The translations under genes and the position numbers were made by a program. DNA of 41,379 nucleotides, taken from assembly GCA_024275145.1 (NCBI GenBank), contig JAJRZR010000010.1, positions 1-41,379 of the forward strand, in the 5' to 3' direction. The notes beneath the pieces were generated by a model. It saw only the letters and a program-made list of their open reading frames with translations. It did not search any database and had not been told where the DNA came from. How positions within the stretch are numbered: the stretch's first letter is position 1; each line of letters opens with the position of its first letter. This document shows, piece after piece, positions 23,996 through 32,429 of the stretch. The DNA comes from Deltaproteobacteria bacterium. GTDB taxonomy: Bacteria > Desulfobacterota > Dissulfuribacteria > Dissulfuribacterales > QOAL01.

Positions 23996-26466
23996 TCTGC
24001 GCTCCTTTCGGGGGTTCCTTGTGCAATTATATGTCCTCCTTCAGGGCCGCCTCCCGGGCCTAGTTCTATTATCCAATCTGCAACCGATACAAATTGGGGC
24101 TGGTTTTCTATGATTACGAGGCTATGCCCCTGCTCCAGCAATTCATCCAATATGATTAGAAATTTTTGGATATCTGCCAAGTGCATGCCTCTAGTGGGCG
24201 TGTCCATGAGGTAGATACCATGGCTCTCACGGTTGCCTCCCACCAATTCCCTGGCCATTTTAAGCCGTTGGGCCTCTCCACCTGAAAGGCTGACAGAGGG
24301 TTGACCTAGTTGCAGGTAGCCAAGGCCAACCCGTTCCAGTATCTCCAGCGGCTTTCGTATCTTTGGTATCCTGGAAAAGAAATCCGCGGCTTGCCTTACG
24401 GTTAGGCTCAATACTTCTGCCATGTTCAGGCCCTTAAAGGTAATCGACAAGGCGTCCCTGTTATAGCGCATACCTTGGCAGATATCGCAACGGCATGTGA
24501 CAGGTGGTAGGTACTTCAGATTTAGCGATACGGTTCCCTGTCCCTTGCACCTTTCGCATCTTCCGCCCTTGAGATTTATGCTGAAATAGGACGGTTCAAG
24601 GCCACGTGCCCTTGCTTCAGGTGTCCTGGAGAACATTTCGCGGATGTAGGAAAAGATCCCCATGAATGTGGCAGGCATGGAGCGTCTTGATCTGGAAAGT
24701 GGCCCCTGGTCTATGGATATAACCCTGTGGGGCTGTATCTGACCCTTGATCCGTATCTTTTTTGTCTATACTGGTACAGCCCTGCCCCTGGAGGCCTTCA
24801 ATGCCCCTTCCAATTCAGGCAACAACTCCTTGAATATGAGCGAGCTCTTCCCTGCCCCGGACACCCCTGTAATACAGACCAAGCGGTTCAAGGGAATCTT
24901 GATCGTGATCCCCTTTAAGTTCGACGCCGTGGCATCTTTCAATTCCATCCATCCCCAAGGAGGGGGCCCTGTTGTCCTGTTGCGCCTTTCCAGTCTCTTG
25001 GTGCCATTGATAAATGGCCCTGTCAGGCCTATACCCGATCTTTTAAGGGCCGCCGGTGAACCCTCGAAGACTATCCTTCCCCCGGCCTCCCCAGCACCAG
25101 GTCCAAGTTCGATGACGTGGTCTGCCTTTGATATGATTTCAAGGTCGTGTTCCACCAGTATAACGGTATTGCCCTGGTCCTTTAGATTCTGGAGGCAGCG
25201 GCTCAGTGCCCTTCGTTCCCTGGGGTGCAGATCTTGGGTTGGCTCGTCAAGGATATAAAGACAACCAGTCATTTCCTTCCCAAGCTGGGAACCCAGCCTG
25301 AGTCGCTGAATTTCCCCGCCGGACATGGCGGTGAGCGGCCTGTCCAGTTCCAGATAGCCCAGGCCCATTTCTGCCAGCGGAACCAGTCTGCCCAGGATGG
25401 ATTCGATTATACGCATGGCCCCTACCAGTGCCGCCCGCTTTCTGTTAGCGTCTTTACTCAATGCCTTTTTCAGCGCAACGAGCCAGTCAAGTGCCCTTGA
25501 CACGGTGAAATGCGTAAATTCAGGGAAGGTGATCCCACGGATCCTTACATTGGAGGCAAAATCGCCTAATCCGGCCATGTGATGGGGGGCGTTTCCCGAT
25601 GGGCCTTGAGGGTTATTGAGAACCGGTGCAATATCGGATTGCAGGGGGGAAAAGAGTTCGGGTATCAATCTTGGAAAGCCCCTGCCACAGCTCGGGCAAG
25701 CCATATTTTCAGAAAACCTGAGGTCATATCGTGCATTGGTTCCAGGTTCCTGGACAGCGATGACAACGGTGCCATTGCCGGCCTTCAGGGCAAGATTTAG
25801 TGAATCCACGAGGCGTACCATGATACCAGGCTTCAGCACTATTCGATCGATTATCAGCTCGAGAGATATCGGTGACTTATCCATGTCGTCTGCTTGATCC
25901 AGGAAGATCATTCGCCCATCTACCCGTAATCTCAAAAATCCCTGTTGCCTTAGTTCCCCGATCAGGTCCTCAATGGCCATATCTACTGTATTTTCAGAGA
26001 GGGGGGCCAGTATCGTAACCTTGGTTTTGTCCTTCAGCGAAAGGATTTTGTCCGCGATTTCGTCCACCGTGTGGGCATGGATGGGTATCTGGCAGACAGG
26101 GCAGTAGGCAGTTCCATGGATGGCAAACAGCATACGGAGTAGGACCAGGATATCTGAACGGGATGCCAAGGTGGATCTTGATGCCTGTAATGGCCTTTTC
26201 TGTTCCAGGGCAATTGGCGGAGGAAGCGAATCGATGCCATCCACAGCGGGCCGGTCCAGGAAATTTACGAACCTTCTGGGGTTCATCTCCATGGAATCGA
26301 GATAACGTTGTTGCCCTTCAGCAAAGAGGCAATCCAACACCAGGGTAGATTTTCCGGACCCGGACGGCCCGGTTACAACGGTAATGGCCCCTAGTGGAAT
26401 CGCCAAATTGATGCCCTTGAGGTTATGTTGGCGGGCGTTCCTAACGAGGATATATTTTTCTGACAT
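23983..26466 (-). pseudogene. UvrA-like excinuclease ATPase, interrupted by in-frame TAG
   Basis: A UvrA paralogue with two ABC ATPase modules and zinc motifs. Module 1 has Walker A GPSGSGKS, signature MSGGEIQRLRLGSQLG and Walker B YILDEPTQDLH. Module 2 has GVSGAGKSSL, the zinc finger CERCKGQG...CDICQGMRYN, and signature SLSGGEAQRLKMA. A TAG at 24766-24768 cuts the frame about 25 codons after the second Walker A; on both sides the same frame continues (RAVPV-stop-TKKIRIKGQIQPHRVISID), so there is no frameshift. Walker B of module 2 reads YLMDTPTRGMH, lacking the usual catalytic Glu. Start MSEKYILVRN is preferred over TTG 26523. It is either a decaying paralogue or a gene needing amber readthrough. 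Confidence 0.82.
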
Positions 26467-26715
26467 CATGGGGTTGGCCACATCCCGGTTCGTTTTCGGG
26501 AAAGATGCATGATAAGATAACAAATCGGGTGCCCATTGTCCCGGGTTGACATTGCCAATGAAAGATTTTACCGTAATACACCCTGGATAGGGATTGTGTT
26601 TTCTGCCAAGCGGGGCGCATCTCTTGGGCGTTAAGTTGTAGATAACTGTTTAATTATTTAAAATAAGTTTTTGCAAGACGTTTGAGGATCCCAGCAGGTA
26701 TCTAGGTTGGTGATT

Positions 26716-26813
26716 GGAAGCGGAAAGGGCACTGGTGGCCCTCCCGGACTTCAAATCCGGTGTACGGGGTGAGGAGCCTCGTAGGTGGGTTCGATTCCCA
26801 TGCGCTTCCGCCA
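26716..26813 (+). tRNA. selC: tRNA-Sec (UCA anticodon)
   Basis: A 98-base tRNA with an encoded 3' CCA. The acceptor pairs GGAAGCG with CGCTTCC, and G is the discriminator. The anticodon arm CCGGA-CTTCAAA-TCCGG carries TCA at 26751-26753. The long variable arm TACGGGG/CCTCGTA has 7 pairs and an extended D-stem (AGGGC/GCCCT) precedes the anticodon arm, as in bacterial tRNA-Sec. The T-arm contains GGTTCGATTCC. It decodes UGA when SelB and a SECIS element are present. No selenoprotein gene was recognised in the window. Confidence 0.96.
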
Positions 26814-26863
26814 ATATTTCTCGGATCATATAAAACCGCATGGGGGACGGGCAAGAGACGGCC

Positions 26864-27316
26864 TTAGCGTCCCCTGTTTTTTATTTCTACCGTTATCTTT
26901 TCCCCTGTATCAGGATCTTTGTAACGGATCTTTCCTTCCAGCTTGTCCAGCTCGACCCTGTTGTCAAAGCGGACCTTTAATATGAAGTGGCCAGGTCGTG
27001 GTTTTCTGATCAACCATTTTGCCATGCCCTTATCAGGTTCATAACTGTCTGCCCTTGGGCTAGAACCGATCATCTTGTAGCTCTTGGGCATGGTGAGGTA
27101 GAGTATCAATGCCGACGGGGCCGGGGCCTTTATCACCAGTTCCAACGATATCTCCTGCCCGACCCTTTTCATCCCTGCAGAGACACCAGAGGCCTGGGCA
27201 ACGGCATCAATACCCGTACTCATTGAACCAAGCACCAAGACGGCCAATAAGATCATGGACCTTCTTGCCGCCAGGGATCGGAGCGCTGCCCACAACAATA
27301 AATGATATCTCAGCAT
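26864..27316 (-). CDS. Secreted protein of unknown function, beta-rich
   Basis: 150 residues. An N-terminal signal sequence (MILLAVLVLGSMSTGIDAVAQA) is followed by about 100 residues with alternating hydrophobic strands (GQEISLELVIKAP, ALILYLTMP, HFILKVRFDN, GEKITVEI), suggesting a beta-sandwich. I do not recognise the family. ATG at 27314-27316 is preceded on the minus strand by AGGAGG. It lies 129 bases downstream of, and in the same direction as, the HTH/EF-hand membrane protein, whose outer domain also looks beta-rich, so the two may work together. The stop TAA lies 50 bases from the tRNA-Sec gene. Product in the periplasm or at the surface. Confidence 0.7.
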   Translation of the reverse strand: MLRYHLLLWAALRSLAARRSMILLAVLVLGSMSTGIDAVAQASGVSAGMKRVGQEISLELVIKAPAPSALILYLTMPKSYKMIGSSPRADSYEPDKGMAKWLIRKPRPGHFILKVRFDNRVELDKLEGKIRYKDPDTGEKITVEIKNRGR

Positions 27317-27427
27317 GATTTTCCTAGCCTCCTGACCAAAGCATTAACCTGGATCGGTGCCAATAAAGACAGATCCTTAAGGTGAATGCATACGGGTAAA
27401 TATAATGTAACATCTAAGTCCTGTTTT

Positions 27428-27445
27428 GAGCTACATAATTTGGGT
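27428..27445 (-). repeat. Solo family-1 repeat end (fragment E)
   Basis: GCTACATAATTTGGG followed by TTTAA closely matches the right end of copies B and C and the TTTAA flank of copy C. The TTA at 27446-27448 is the stop codon of the HTH/EF-hand gene. No matching left end was found nearby, so this is a remnant. Confidence 0.5.
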
Positions 27446-28408
27446 TTAATCCAAGAGGATAAATTTTTTCGTGACAGGGTCCCATCGATATCCTCCCTTG
27501 GACCAAATTTTCTTTACTTCCTCCAGGCCAAGGGCCGCACCCTTTGTGTCCCCTAGCCGATCGTATACGTCAAGGATTTCATTGTCATCAATCTTTCCGT
27601 CTGAATTCGTGTCTGCCCAGTGATAGGGAGCTATCTCCAGGACCTTGTCACCGGTTACAGGGAATGCGATATTGCCTCCCCTTTTTACCGTAACGTCGCC
27701 GGTAAAGAAGACAGTCCTGTTGAGGGAGGCCGAATCCCTGACCTTGGCAAGATAGCAGAACCTCTTGTTTTTTATTTCCCCCTTCGATATCCACTTTATT
27801 TCGTTATTCTGGTTTAATAGCGCTGTAAAATCTGGGAGTCCCTTAAGGGGAATACACTGGAACGGGAGTTTTTCCTTAAGGATTAGGGCCAGCTCTGCCG
27901 GGTTGCCTTGATTTACCGTAATGATGACAGGGAAGGATTGTCCCGGTGGACAATGAGGGGGCAGGTACCTGGTAGCTGAGATCTCGATCCTTTGTTCGGG
28001 ACGCAGGAAAAAGATGAGGCCGGCGAAGACGAGCATGGATAGCAGGGTTGCCAGAACGATCGATACCTTCTTTTTGTATCCCATTCGGGGTTCATTCGAT
28101 TTGGAACTGTCTTCATCTGGAATGCCTTCGATAGGTGTATCCCTTGTACCTTCGATATCCCTTCCTTTTCCCTCATGTTCGAGGATATCTTCCAGAGAGA
28201 CCCCAAGGACATCCGCCAGTTTCACGGCGTTTTCCCTCTTTATGCTGGGATAGCGCCTGTTTTCCCATCGGGAGATAGTGTCCGTGGTAACTCCAACTGC
28301 AGTGGCCAGGTATAGCTGTGTCAATCCCTGGGCCTCTCTAAGGCTACGGACCTTTCCGCCGTCGATCTTTATCATCAGGGCATTGTTGTACCGGTTGACA
28401 TCCTGCAT
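27446..28408 (-). CDS. XRE-type HTH membrane protein with outer EF-hand
   Basis: 320 residues. An XRE/Cro helix-turn-helix at about 15-75 (LREAQGLTQLYLATAVGVTT, SRWENRRYPS) is in the cytoplasm. After a charged linker comes one membrane helix at about 112-132 (VSIVLATLLSMLVFAGLIFF). Then an outer, beta-rich domain (ISATRYLPPHCPPGQSFPVI), and near residue 265 a calcium-loop motif DTNSDGKIDDNE like an EF-hand or dockerin half. The layout recalls RodZ or one-component membrane regulators, but the EF-hand ending is not usual in either. It could sense calcium or bind a secreted partner, such as the next gene's product. These roles are inferred. The repeat end E touches its stop. Confidence 0.75.
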   Translation of the reverse strand: MQDVNRYNNALMIKIDGGKVRSLREAQGLTQLYLATAVGVTTDTISRWENRRYPSIKRENAVKLADVLGVSLEDILEHEGKGRDIEGTRDTPIEGIPDEDSSKSNEPRMGYKKKVSIVLATLLSMLVFAGLIFFLRPEQRIEISATRYLPPHCPPGQSFPVIITVNQGNPAELALILKEKLPFQCIPLKGLPDFTALLNQNNEIKWISKGEIKNKRFCYLAKVRDSASLNRTVFFTGDVTVKRGGNIAFPVTGDKVLEIAPYHWADTNSDGKIDDNEILDVYDRLGDTKGAALGLEEVKKIWSKGGYRWDPVTKKFILLD

Positions 28409-28746
28409 AATTTTTCCGTGAAGACATATGTCTCCATCAGGGCTGTGTTTTCATGTCCCGGTGGCGCTATTAAGTATACGGGCCACAACAAGATACAGAA
28501 AATTGCCCTCCATGATTTTGGAAATATAACCCATTATCATGATTTTGCTTATTGAAAAATGCCAGTCCTTGCAGGATGCCGTACCATGTTGCCTGCTGCA
28601 GGGCAACATTCTCGGGGTTTTACGCATCATACTTGCTGTACTCTGAAAGACCTGTAAAACGGGTCGCCCCGGATATCTTCTTGTCAACCTTTCGATATTA
28701 AAGGCAATTTATTCCAGATCGGGTCTATGTAGATAGATATGCCCCT

Positions 28747-28823
28747 CTATACCTATAGATGTCTTCTATCATTTTTCAGCCCCGCTGCATAATCTTCAAA
28801 TCAAAGGCGGCCGCCTATTTGAA
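28747..28823 (+). promoter_or_regulatory. Palindromes upstream of the cytochrome gene
   Basis: CTATA-CC-TATAG (28747-28758) lies upstream of a larger symmetric site: TTCAAAT (28795-28801), GGCGGCCGCC (28806-28815), ATTTGAA (28817-28823). These sit 57-133 bases before the cytochrome ATG and look like operator or hairpin elements. No binding protein can be assigned. The remainder of 28409-28879 shows no convincing gene. Confidence 0.4.
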
Positions 28824-28879
28824 AGCACGATGGACGTGAGATGTAAGGAACAAAAACATGGAAAAGAAGGAGTAATGAA

Positions 28880-29398
28880 ATGAAGAAAAGGAAGGATCGA
28901 AGGAAGCGTTATCTTCTGGGAAGGAATGCAATAGGATTCCTTGGTGCCCTTGCCATGGCGGGTGCCCTTATGCTGGGAGGCTGGGTACCTGTCATGGCCG
29001 GCCCGGTCTCGGTGAAGTCAGGTATCCCCGAGACACTGGATCTGAATGTCCAGAAGATGTGCCCCGGGATAAAAGGATTGCCAAGGGATAGAAAACAGGT
29101 CAGGGCATTTTCCCACAGGGCTCATGCACTCGAGTACCTAAAGGGAAACGAACAGTATTCCACAAGGCCTTATACCGATGAATTTACCTGCTCGGCGTGT
29201 CACGAAGGGGCATCGAGTATTGCCGGGATAGAGGGCGTACCTGCCTGTGAACAACTCGAAAAGGAGCTGATGAAGGCAGGAAGTATAAAAAATCCATCTA
29301 AATACTTCCACAAGACCTGCAAGTCCTGCCACAAAAAGATGAAAAAGGCCGGGAAGACCACTGGTCCCGTAAGTTGTAAGGGATGCCATGGCAGATAG
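28880..29398 (+). CDS. Small three-haem cytochrome c, secreted
   Basis: 172 residues with a signal peptide (long basic N-region, then FLGALAMAGALMLGGWVPVMA). Three CxxCH haem motifs are present: CSACH at 104-108, CKSCH at 147-151, CKGCH at 166-170. His79, His82 (FSHRAH) and His144 are candidate distal ligands. Three bis-His haems in a small periplasmic protein recall cytochrome c7/c3-type electron carriers of deltaproteobacteria, though the spacing of about 40 residues between the first two motifs and two extra Cys (61, 123) are unusual. AAGGAG precedes ATG 28880. It ends in TAG and is followed by a secreted protein and a TonB receptor gene, so a role in respiratory or metal chemistry is possible. 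Confidence 0.88.
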   Translation: MKKRKDRRKRYLLGRNAIGFLGALAMAGALMLGGWVPVMAGPVSVKSGIPETLDLNVQKMCPGIKGLPRDRKQVRAFSHRAHALEYLKGNEQYSTRPYTDEFTCSACHEGASSIAGIEGVPACEQLEKELMKAGSIKNPSKYFHKTCKSCHKKMKKAGKTTGPVSCKGCHGR

Positions 29399-29513
29399 CC
29401 CATGGATCTCGTATCTTGTCTGGCTGCCTGTACAGTTCGCCTCACGGACGGGGGAGGCTGTCCCTCTATGCGGCGTTGTATGGAATTCTTGAAGAGAAAA
29501 AGGAGATAATGGC

Positions 29514-30017
29514 ATGAAACACGTATTTATTCCAAGAAGAACGACATTTTCCCTGGTTGTTGCATTGGCGATGATCGCCGGTCTTGCAATGCCAGGCCTG
29601 GCATCCACACAGAGAGGAAAGGTCGTTGCCCTCATGCGTGGTGATAATGGAATCTGTGATGTGATCAAGGGCCTTAAGGAGCCGTGGTCGGATAGGCCCT
29701 GCAATGTTCAAGGGAATACCCCGGATCTAGTGGTAATTCGTGGTGGCCTGCCCGGAAGATTTGAGCCGGGGAAGATGGTTATCCTCAAGACAAAGGGCCT
29801 GAGGAAGAATGTGGCGAAGGTAATTGCCGTGATTGAAAGGATCGATAACCTGGAGGATCTGGCCAATAACCTCAAGGGTAAGAACCTTATATTATGGATA
29901 TGTGAGAAGACGGGAAGGATCGCCGTGCTTAAGGCTGAGAAGGAATACCTTCCCAATGTGGATGCCAAGGTGAAGATGAAACTGAGATCAAAGAGGACCA
30001 TGGTGGAGGGGTGCTGA
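29514..30017 (+). CDS. Secreted protein of unknown function
   Basis: 167 residues. A signal peptide (LVVALAMIAGLAMPGLAS) ends near residue 31. The mature part is basic and contains two Cys early on (GICDVIKG and DRPCNVQG), then a strand-rich segment (RFEPGKMVILKTKGL, VAKVIAVIERI), a third Cys (LWICEKTGR), and a C-terminal Cys. I do not recognise the family. GAGAAAAAGGAGA precedes ATG 29514. It lies between the cytochrome and the TonB receptor, on the same strand, and is probably co-transcribed with them, suggesting a periplasmic partner. The stop is TGA. Confidence 0.7.
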   Translation: MKHVFIPRRTTFSLVVALAMIAGLAMPGLASTQRGKVVALMRGDNGICDVIKGLKEPWSDRPCNVQGNTPDLVVIRGGLPGRFEPGKMVILKTKGLRKNVAKVIAVIERIDNLEDLANNLKGKNLILWICEKTGRIAVLKAEKEYLPNVDAKVKMKLRSKRTMVEGC

Positions 30018-30162
30018 CCGACCGGTAGGTTCCATCATCCAAATTTCCAGGTCTACCAGGGGCAACATGGCCTGCCACAAAATTTTGTGTTTGGCCAGGT
30101 TGCCCTTTTTTGGTTACTATGGGGTCGATATCGATCAAGTATGTGACCTGTCCGTGGTATGC

Positions 30163-31929
30163 ATGAAAATAAGGGGGGGGGTCTTTTGGTTTGTCAAGAA
30201 GGAGGGAGACATAGGAAAGATTCCAGTTGCCAGCCTGATATTTGTTCTGGCCGTATTAATCCCCTGTTCCATGTGCAGGGGCACTGCGAACCGGCCGGAC
30301 GTCATAATCGTTACCAGTCAGGAGATCAAGGCCCTAAAGGTCCATAAGATATCCGACGTGCTTAACCAAGTACCTGGTATAAGGGCAGGTGATTCCTTCG
30401 TGACCATAAGGGGATCACGCAAGGTAAAGGTCCTGTTGGACGGTAGACCAATAAACGATCCAACCTCAAGCCATGGCGGTGTAAAGTTTGACATGGTCTC
30501 AGTGGAAAACGTGGAACGGATCGAGATTTACCGTGGAAAGGGTGGGCTCCAGTATGGCGACGATGCAAGCGGTGGGGTCATAATCATCACGACCAAGGGG
30601 ATGAAGGCCACCCATGGCAATATCAAGTCCTACCTTGGAAATTTTCGTACAAGAGACATCAGTGGAAACATCCGGATAAATCGTGGTGCCATTGGGATAG
30701 GACTTTCGGCTGGCCATGAATACACCAACGGTTATCAGGTTAATTCCGATCGGAAGAAGGAGCGCATAGGTGGGAAAGCGGTGTACCGGTGGCACGGGGG
30801 TGATGCCCTGCGCCTTTCCGCAGGTTATATAGAGGACGACAGGGGCCTTGCAGGTCGGATAGAATATCCCACCCCCCATTCCAGGAAAAGGGGAAGGATG
30901 CTTTCCCTTGCCGCGGGTATGAGTGTTCACGGTGTCGAGAGCGAGGCATTTTATAACCACTCGAATACCAGGAACAGGGACCCTGACAGGGGGATCGACA
31001 GCTTTATAACCGTCAAAAAGGCAGGAGGGGACCTGAGGGCCTCCATGAAGTATGGTAAGTGGATAAGCCTTGGTTACGGTGGGAGCCTTCGTTGGGAAGA
31101 GGGGGAGAGTAGCCGTTTCAAGGCCAGGCAGGAGGATTCATTTTCGGTTTTCGTTGTTGGAAGTCTTCGGCTTGAACGTTTGCCTGTCAACCTTTCTGCA
31201 GGGCTGCGTAAGAGCGTGTATTCGGATTTTCCAAATACCTTGAATCCCGAGATAAAGGCATCGTATCGGCTTAGTCCATGGCTTGTTGCCATATCGTATA
31301 GCCGCACCAACAATATACCATCTTTCTATCAGCGCTTTGACGAAACGAGTGTGAAACGCCCCAATCCTGATCTTGGTATGGAAAAGGCGCAAAATTTTAG
31401 TATATCATTTTCCTGTACCCCTTCCTCCATAATGGATTTTGGGGCATCGTTATTTTTCAATCGTGTAAGGGGCCGCATTACATACGTTCTGGGTGATGAT
31501 GGTATAGGTCGGTACGAGAATTTTGGAAGGGTTACATACAAGGGTGGGGATTTCCTCATAAATTGGAAGGTTGCAAGATGGCTTTCATTGCAGACGACCT
31601 ATACGTATTTGAAGGCAATAGACGAGGGGACCGGCCACTGGATGCCAAGTAAGCCCCGCCACAGGTTGAAGGGTGAGATCAGGTACCGCCCGTACACAGA
31701 TCTGGCTATTATACTGAGCCTGCGATATGATTCCAAGCAATATACGCGTTCAGACAATAAATCATCGGTTCCGGACCGTCTGATTGGAAACCTCAGGGCC
31801 GAATACTCCCTTCCATGCGTTGATTTTTTCATAGAGGCCAAGAATCTTTGGGACAAGAGATATCTCTATGGTGATGGAGGCCTTGCCCCTCCGTTTACAT
31901 GGTACGCGGGGATAAATTACAGGTTTTAG
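30163..31929 (+). CDS. TonB-dependent outer-membrane receptor
   Basis: About 588 residues from ATG 30163. A hydrophobic stretch (VASLIFVLAVLIPCSMCRG) acts as the signal peptide. The plug domain (DVIIVTSQEIKALKVHKISD, VPGIRAGDSFVTIRGSR, VENVERIEIYRGKGGLQYGD, GGVIIITTK) is followed by a 22-strand-type barrel ending in aromatic Phe (YAGINYRF), as outer-membrane proteins do. It is on the short side for the family, like cobalamin or small siderophore receptors. The start region contains a G9 run (30173-30181) in codons 4-7, so length changes would switch translation off. The frame is open upstream to 30067 but weak as a start. The next gene is a ModE-like regulator 4 bases on. Ligand unknown. Confidence 0.9.
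   Translation: MKIRGGVFWFVKKEGDIGKIPVASLIFVLAVLIPCSMCRGTANRPDVIIVTSQEIKALKVHKISDVLNQVPGIRAGDSFVTIRGSRKVKVLLDGRPINDPTSSHGGVKFDMVSVENVERIEIYRGKGGLQYGDDASGGVIIITTKGMKATHGNIKSYLGNFRTRDISGNIRINRGAIGIGLSAGHEYTNGYQVNSDRKKERIGGKAVYRWHGGDALRLSAGYIEDDRGLAGRIEYPTPHSRKRGRMLSLAAGMSVHGVESEAFYNHSNTRNRDPDRGIDSFITVKKAGGDLRASMKYGKWISLGYGGSLRWEEGESSRFKARQEDSFSVFVVGSLRLERLPVNLSAGLRKSVYSDFPNTLNPEIKASYRLSPWLVAISYSRTNNIPSFYQRFDETSVKRPNPDLGMEKAQNFSISFSCTPSSIMDFGASLFFNRVRGRITYVLGDDGIGRYENFGRVTYKGGDFLINWKVARWLSLQTTYTYLKAIDEGTGHWMPSKPRHRLKGEIRYRPYTDLAIILSLRYDSKQYTRSDNKSSVPDRLIGNLRAEYSLPCVDFFIEAKNLWDKRYLYGDGGLAPPFTWYAGINYRF
30173..30181 (+). repeat. G9 homopolymer in the start of the TonB receptor gene
   Basis: Nine consecutive G residues occupy codons 4-7 after ATG 30163. 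Such tracts change length by slipped-strand mispairing and are known switches in surface-protein genes. No other G-run this long was noticed in the window. Confidence 0.7.
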
Positions 31930-31933
31930 TGAT

Positions 31934-32284
31934 ATGAAAAATGATTATCGTGTGGCAGGTAAAATCTGGATTGCAAGGGGCAAGGAGACCTTTTTGGGTT
32001 ACGGACGCATCAAACTCCTTGAACGAATCAGGGAGCATGGATCGATCAGTGCAGCGGCCCGTTCCATGGGGATGGGCTACCGCCATGCCTGGCGCCTAGT
32101 GGATTCCATGAACAAGGCCGCCCCTGAGGCACTTGTAAAGACGGTTACCGGAGGTGCCGGCGGTGGAGGAGCGAAACTTACAGGTGCAGGTGAGAGGGCT
32201 ATAGAGCTTTTCTGGCGTATCTACAAAGAGATGGAAGATTTTTTGGAGAATGAGACAAGGGATGTAAAAGAGCGGCTCAAATAG
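31934..32284 (+). CDS. ModE-like winged-helix regulator (DNA-binding domain only)
   Basis: A 116-residue protein of the N-terminal ModE/LysR-type HTH group: GYGRIKLLERIREHGSISAA, then ARSMGMGYRHAWRLVDSMN, then GGAGGGGAKLTGAGERAIEL. ModE regulates molybdate uptake in other bacteria, but this protein has no C-terminal molybdate-binding (MOP) domain, so it would have to sense something else or act by dimer partner. It starts 4 bases after the TonB receptor stop and probably regulates that operon. The conserved glycine cluster forms the wing. The stop is TAG. Binding site unknown; a TATA-containing palindrome at 28747-28758 is only a suggestion. Confidence 0.85.
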   Translation: MKNDYRVAGKIWIARGKETFLGYGRIKLLERIREHGSISAAARSMGMGYRHAWRLVDSMNKAAPEALVKTVTGGAGGGGAKLTGAGERAIELFWRIYKEMEDFLENETRDVKERLK

Positions 32285-32429
32285 GCTTGCCACGCATCTT
32301 TGTTTCCTGAGAGTACCCGCAAGGTCGTTCCCAAGGAAGGTTCCCCTCCATGTTGCCCGTACAGGCCATAAGGGGAATTTTGATTTTTATGGGTGTTACA
32401 AAAATAAAAAATGTGTTATTAATATAGGT

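Noticed and set aside
28451-28687. 78-codon minus-strand frame before the cytochrome gene
   Set aside because: No ribosome-binding site, no family resemblance, and low coding character.
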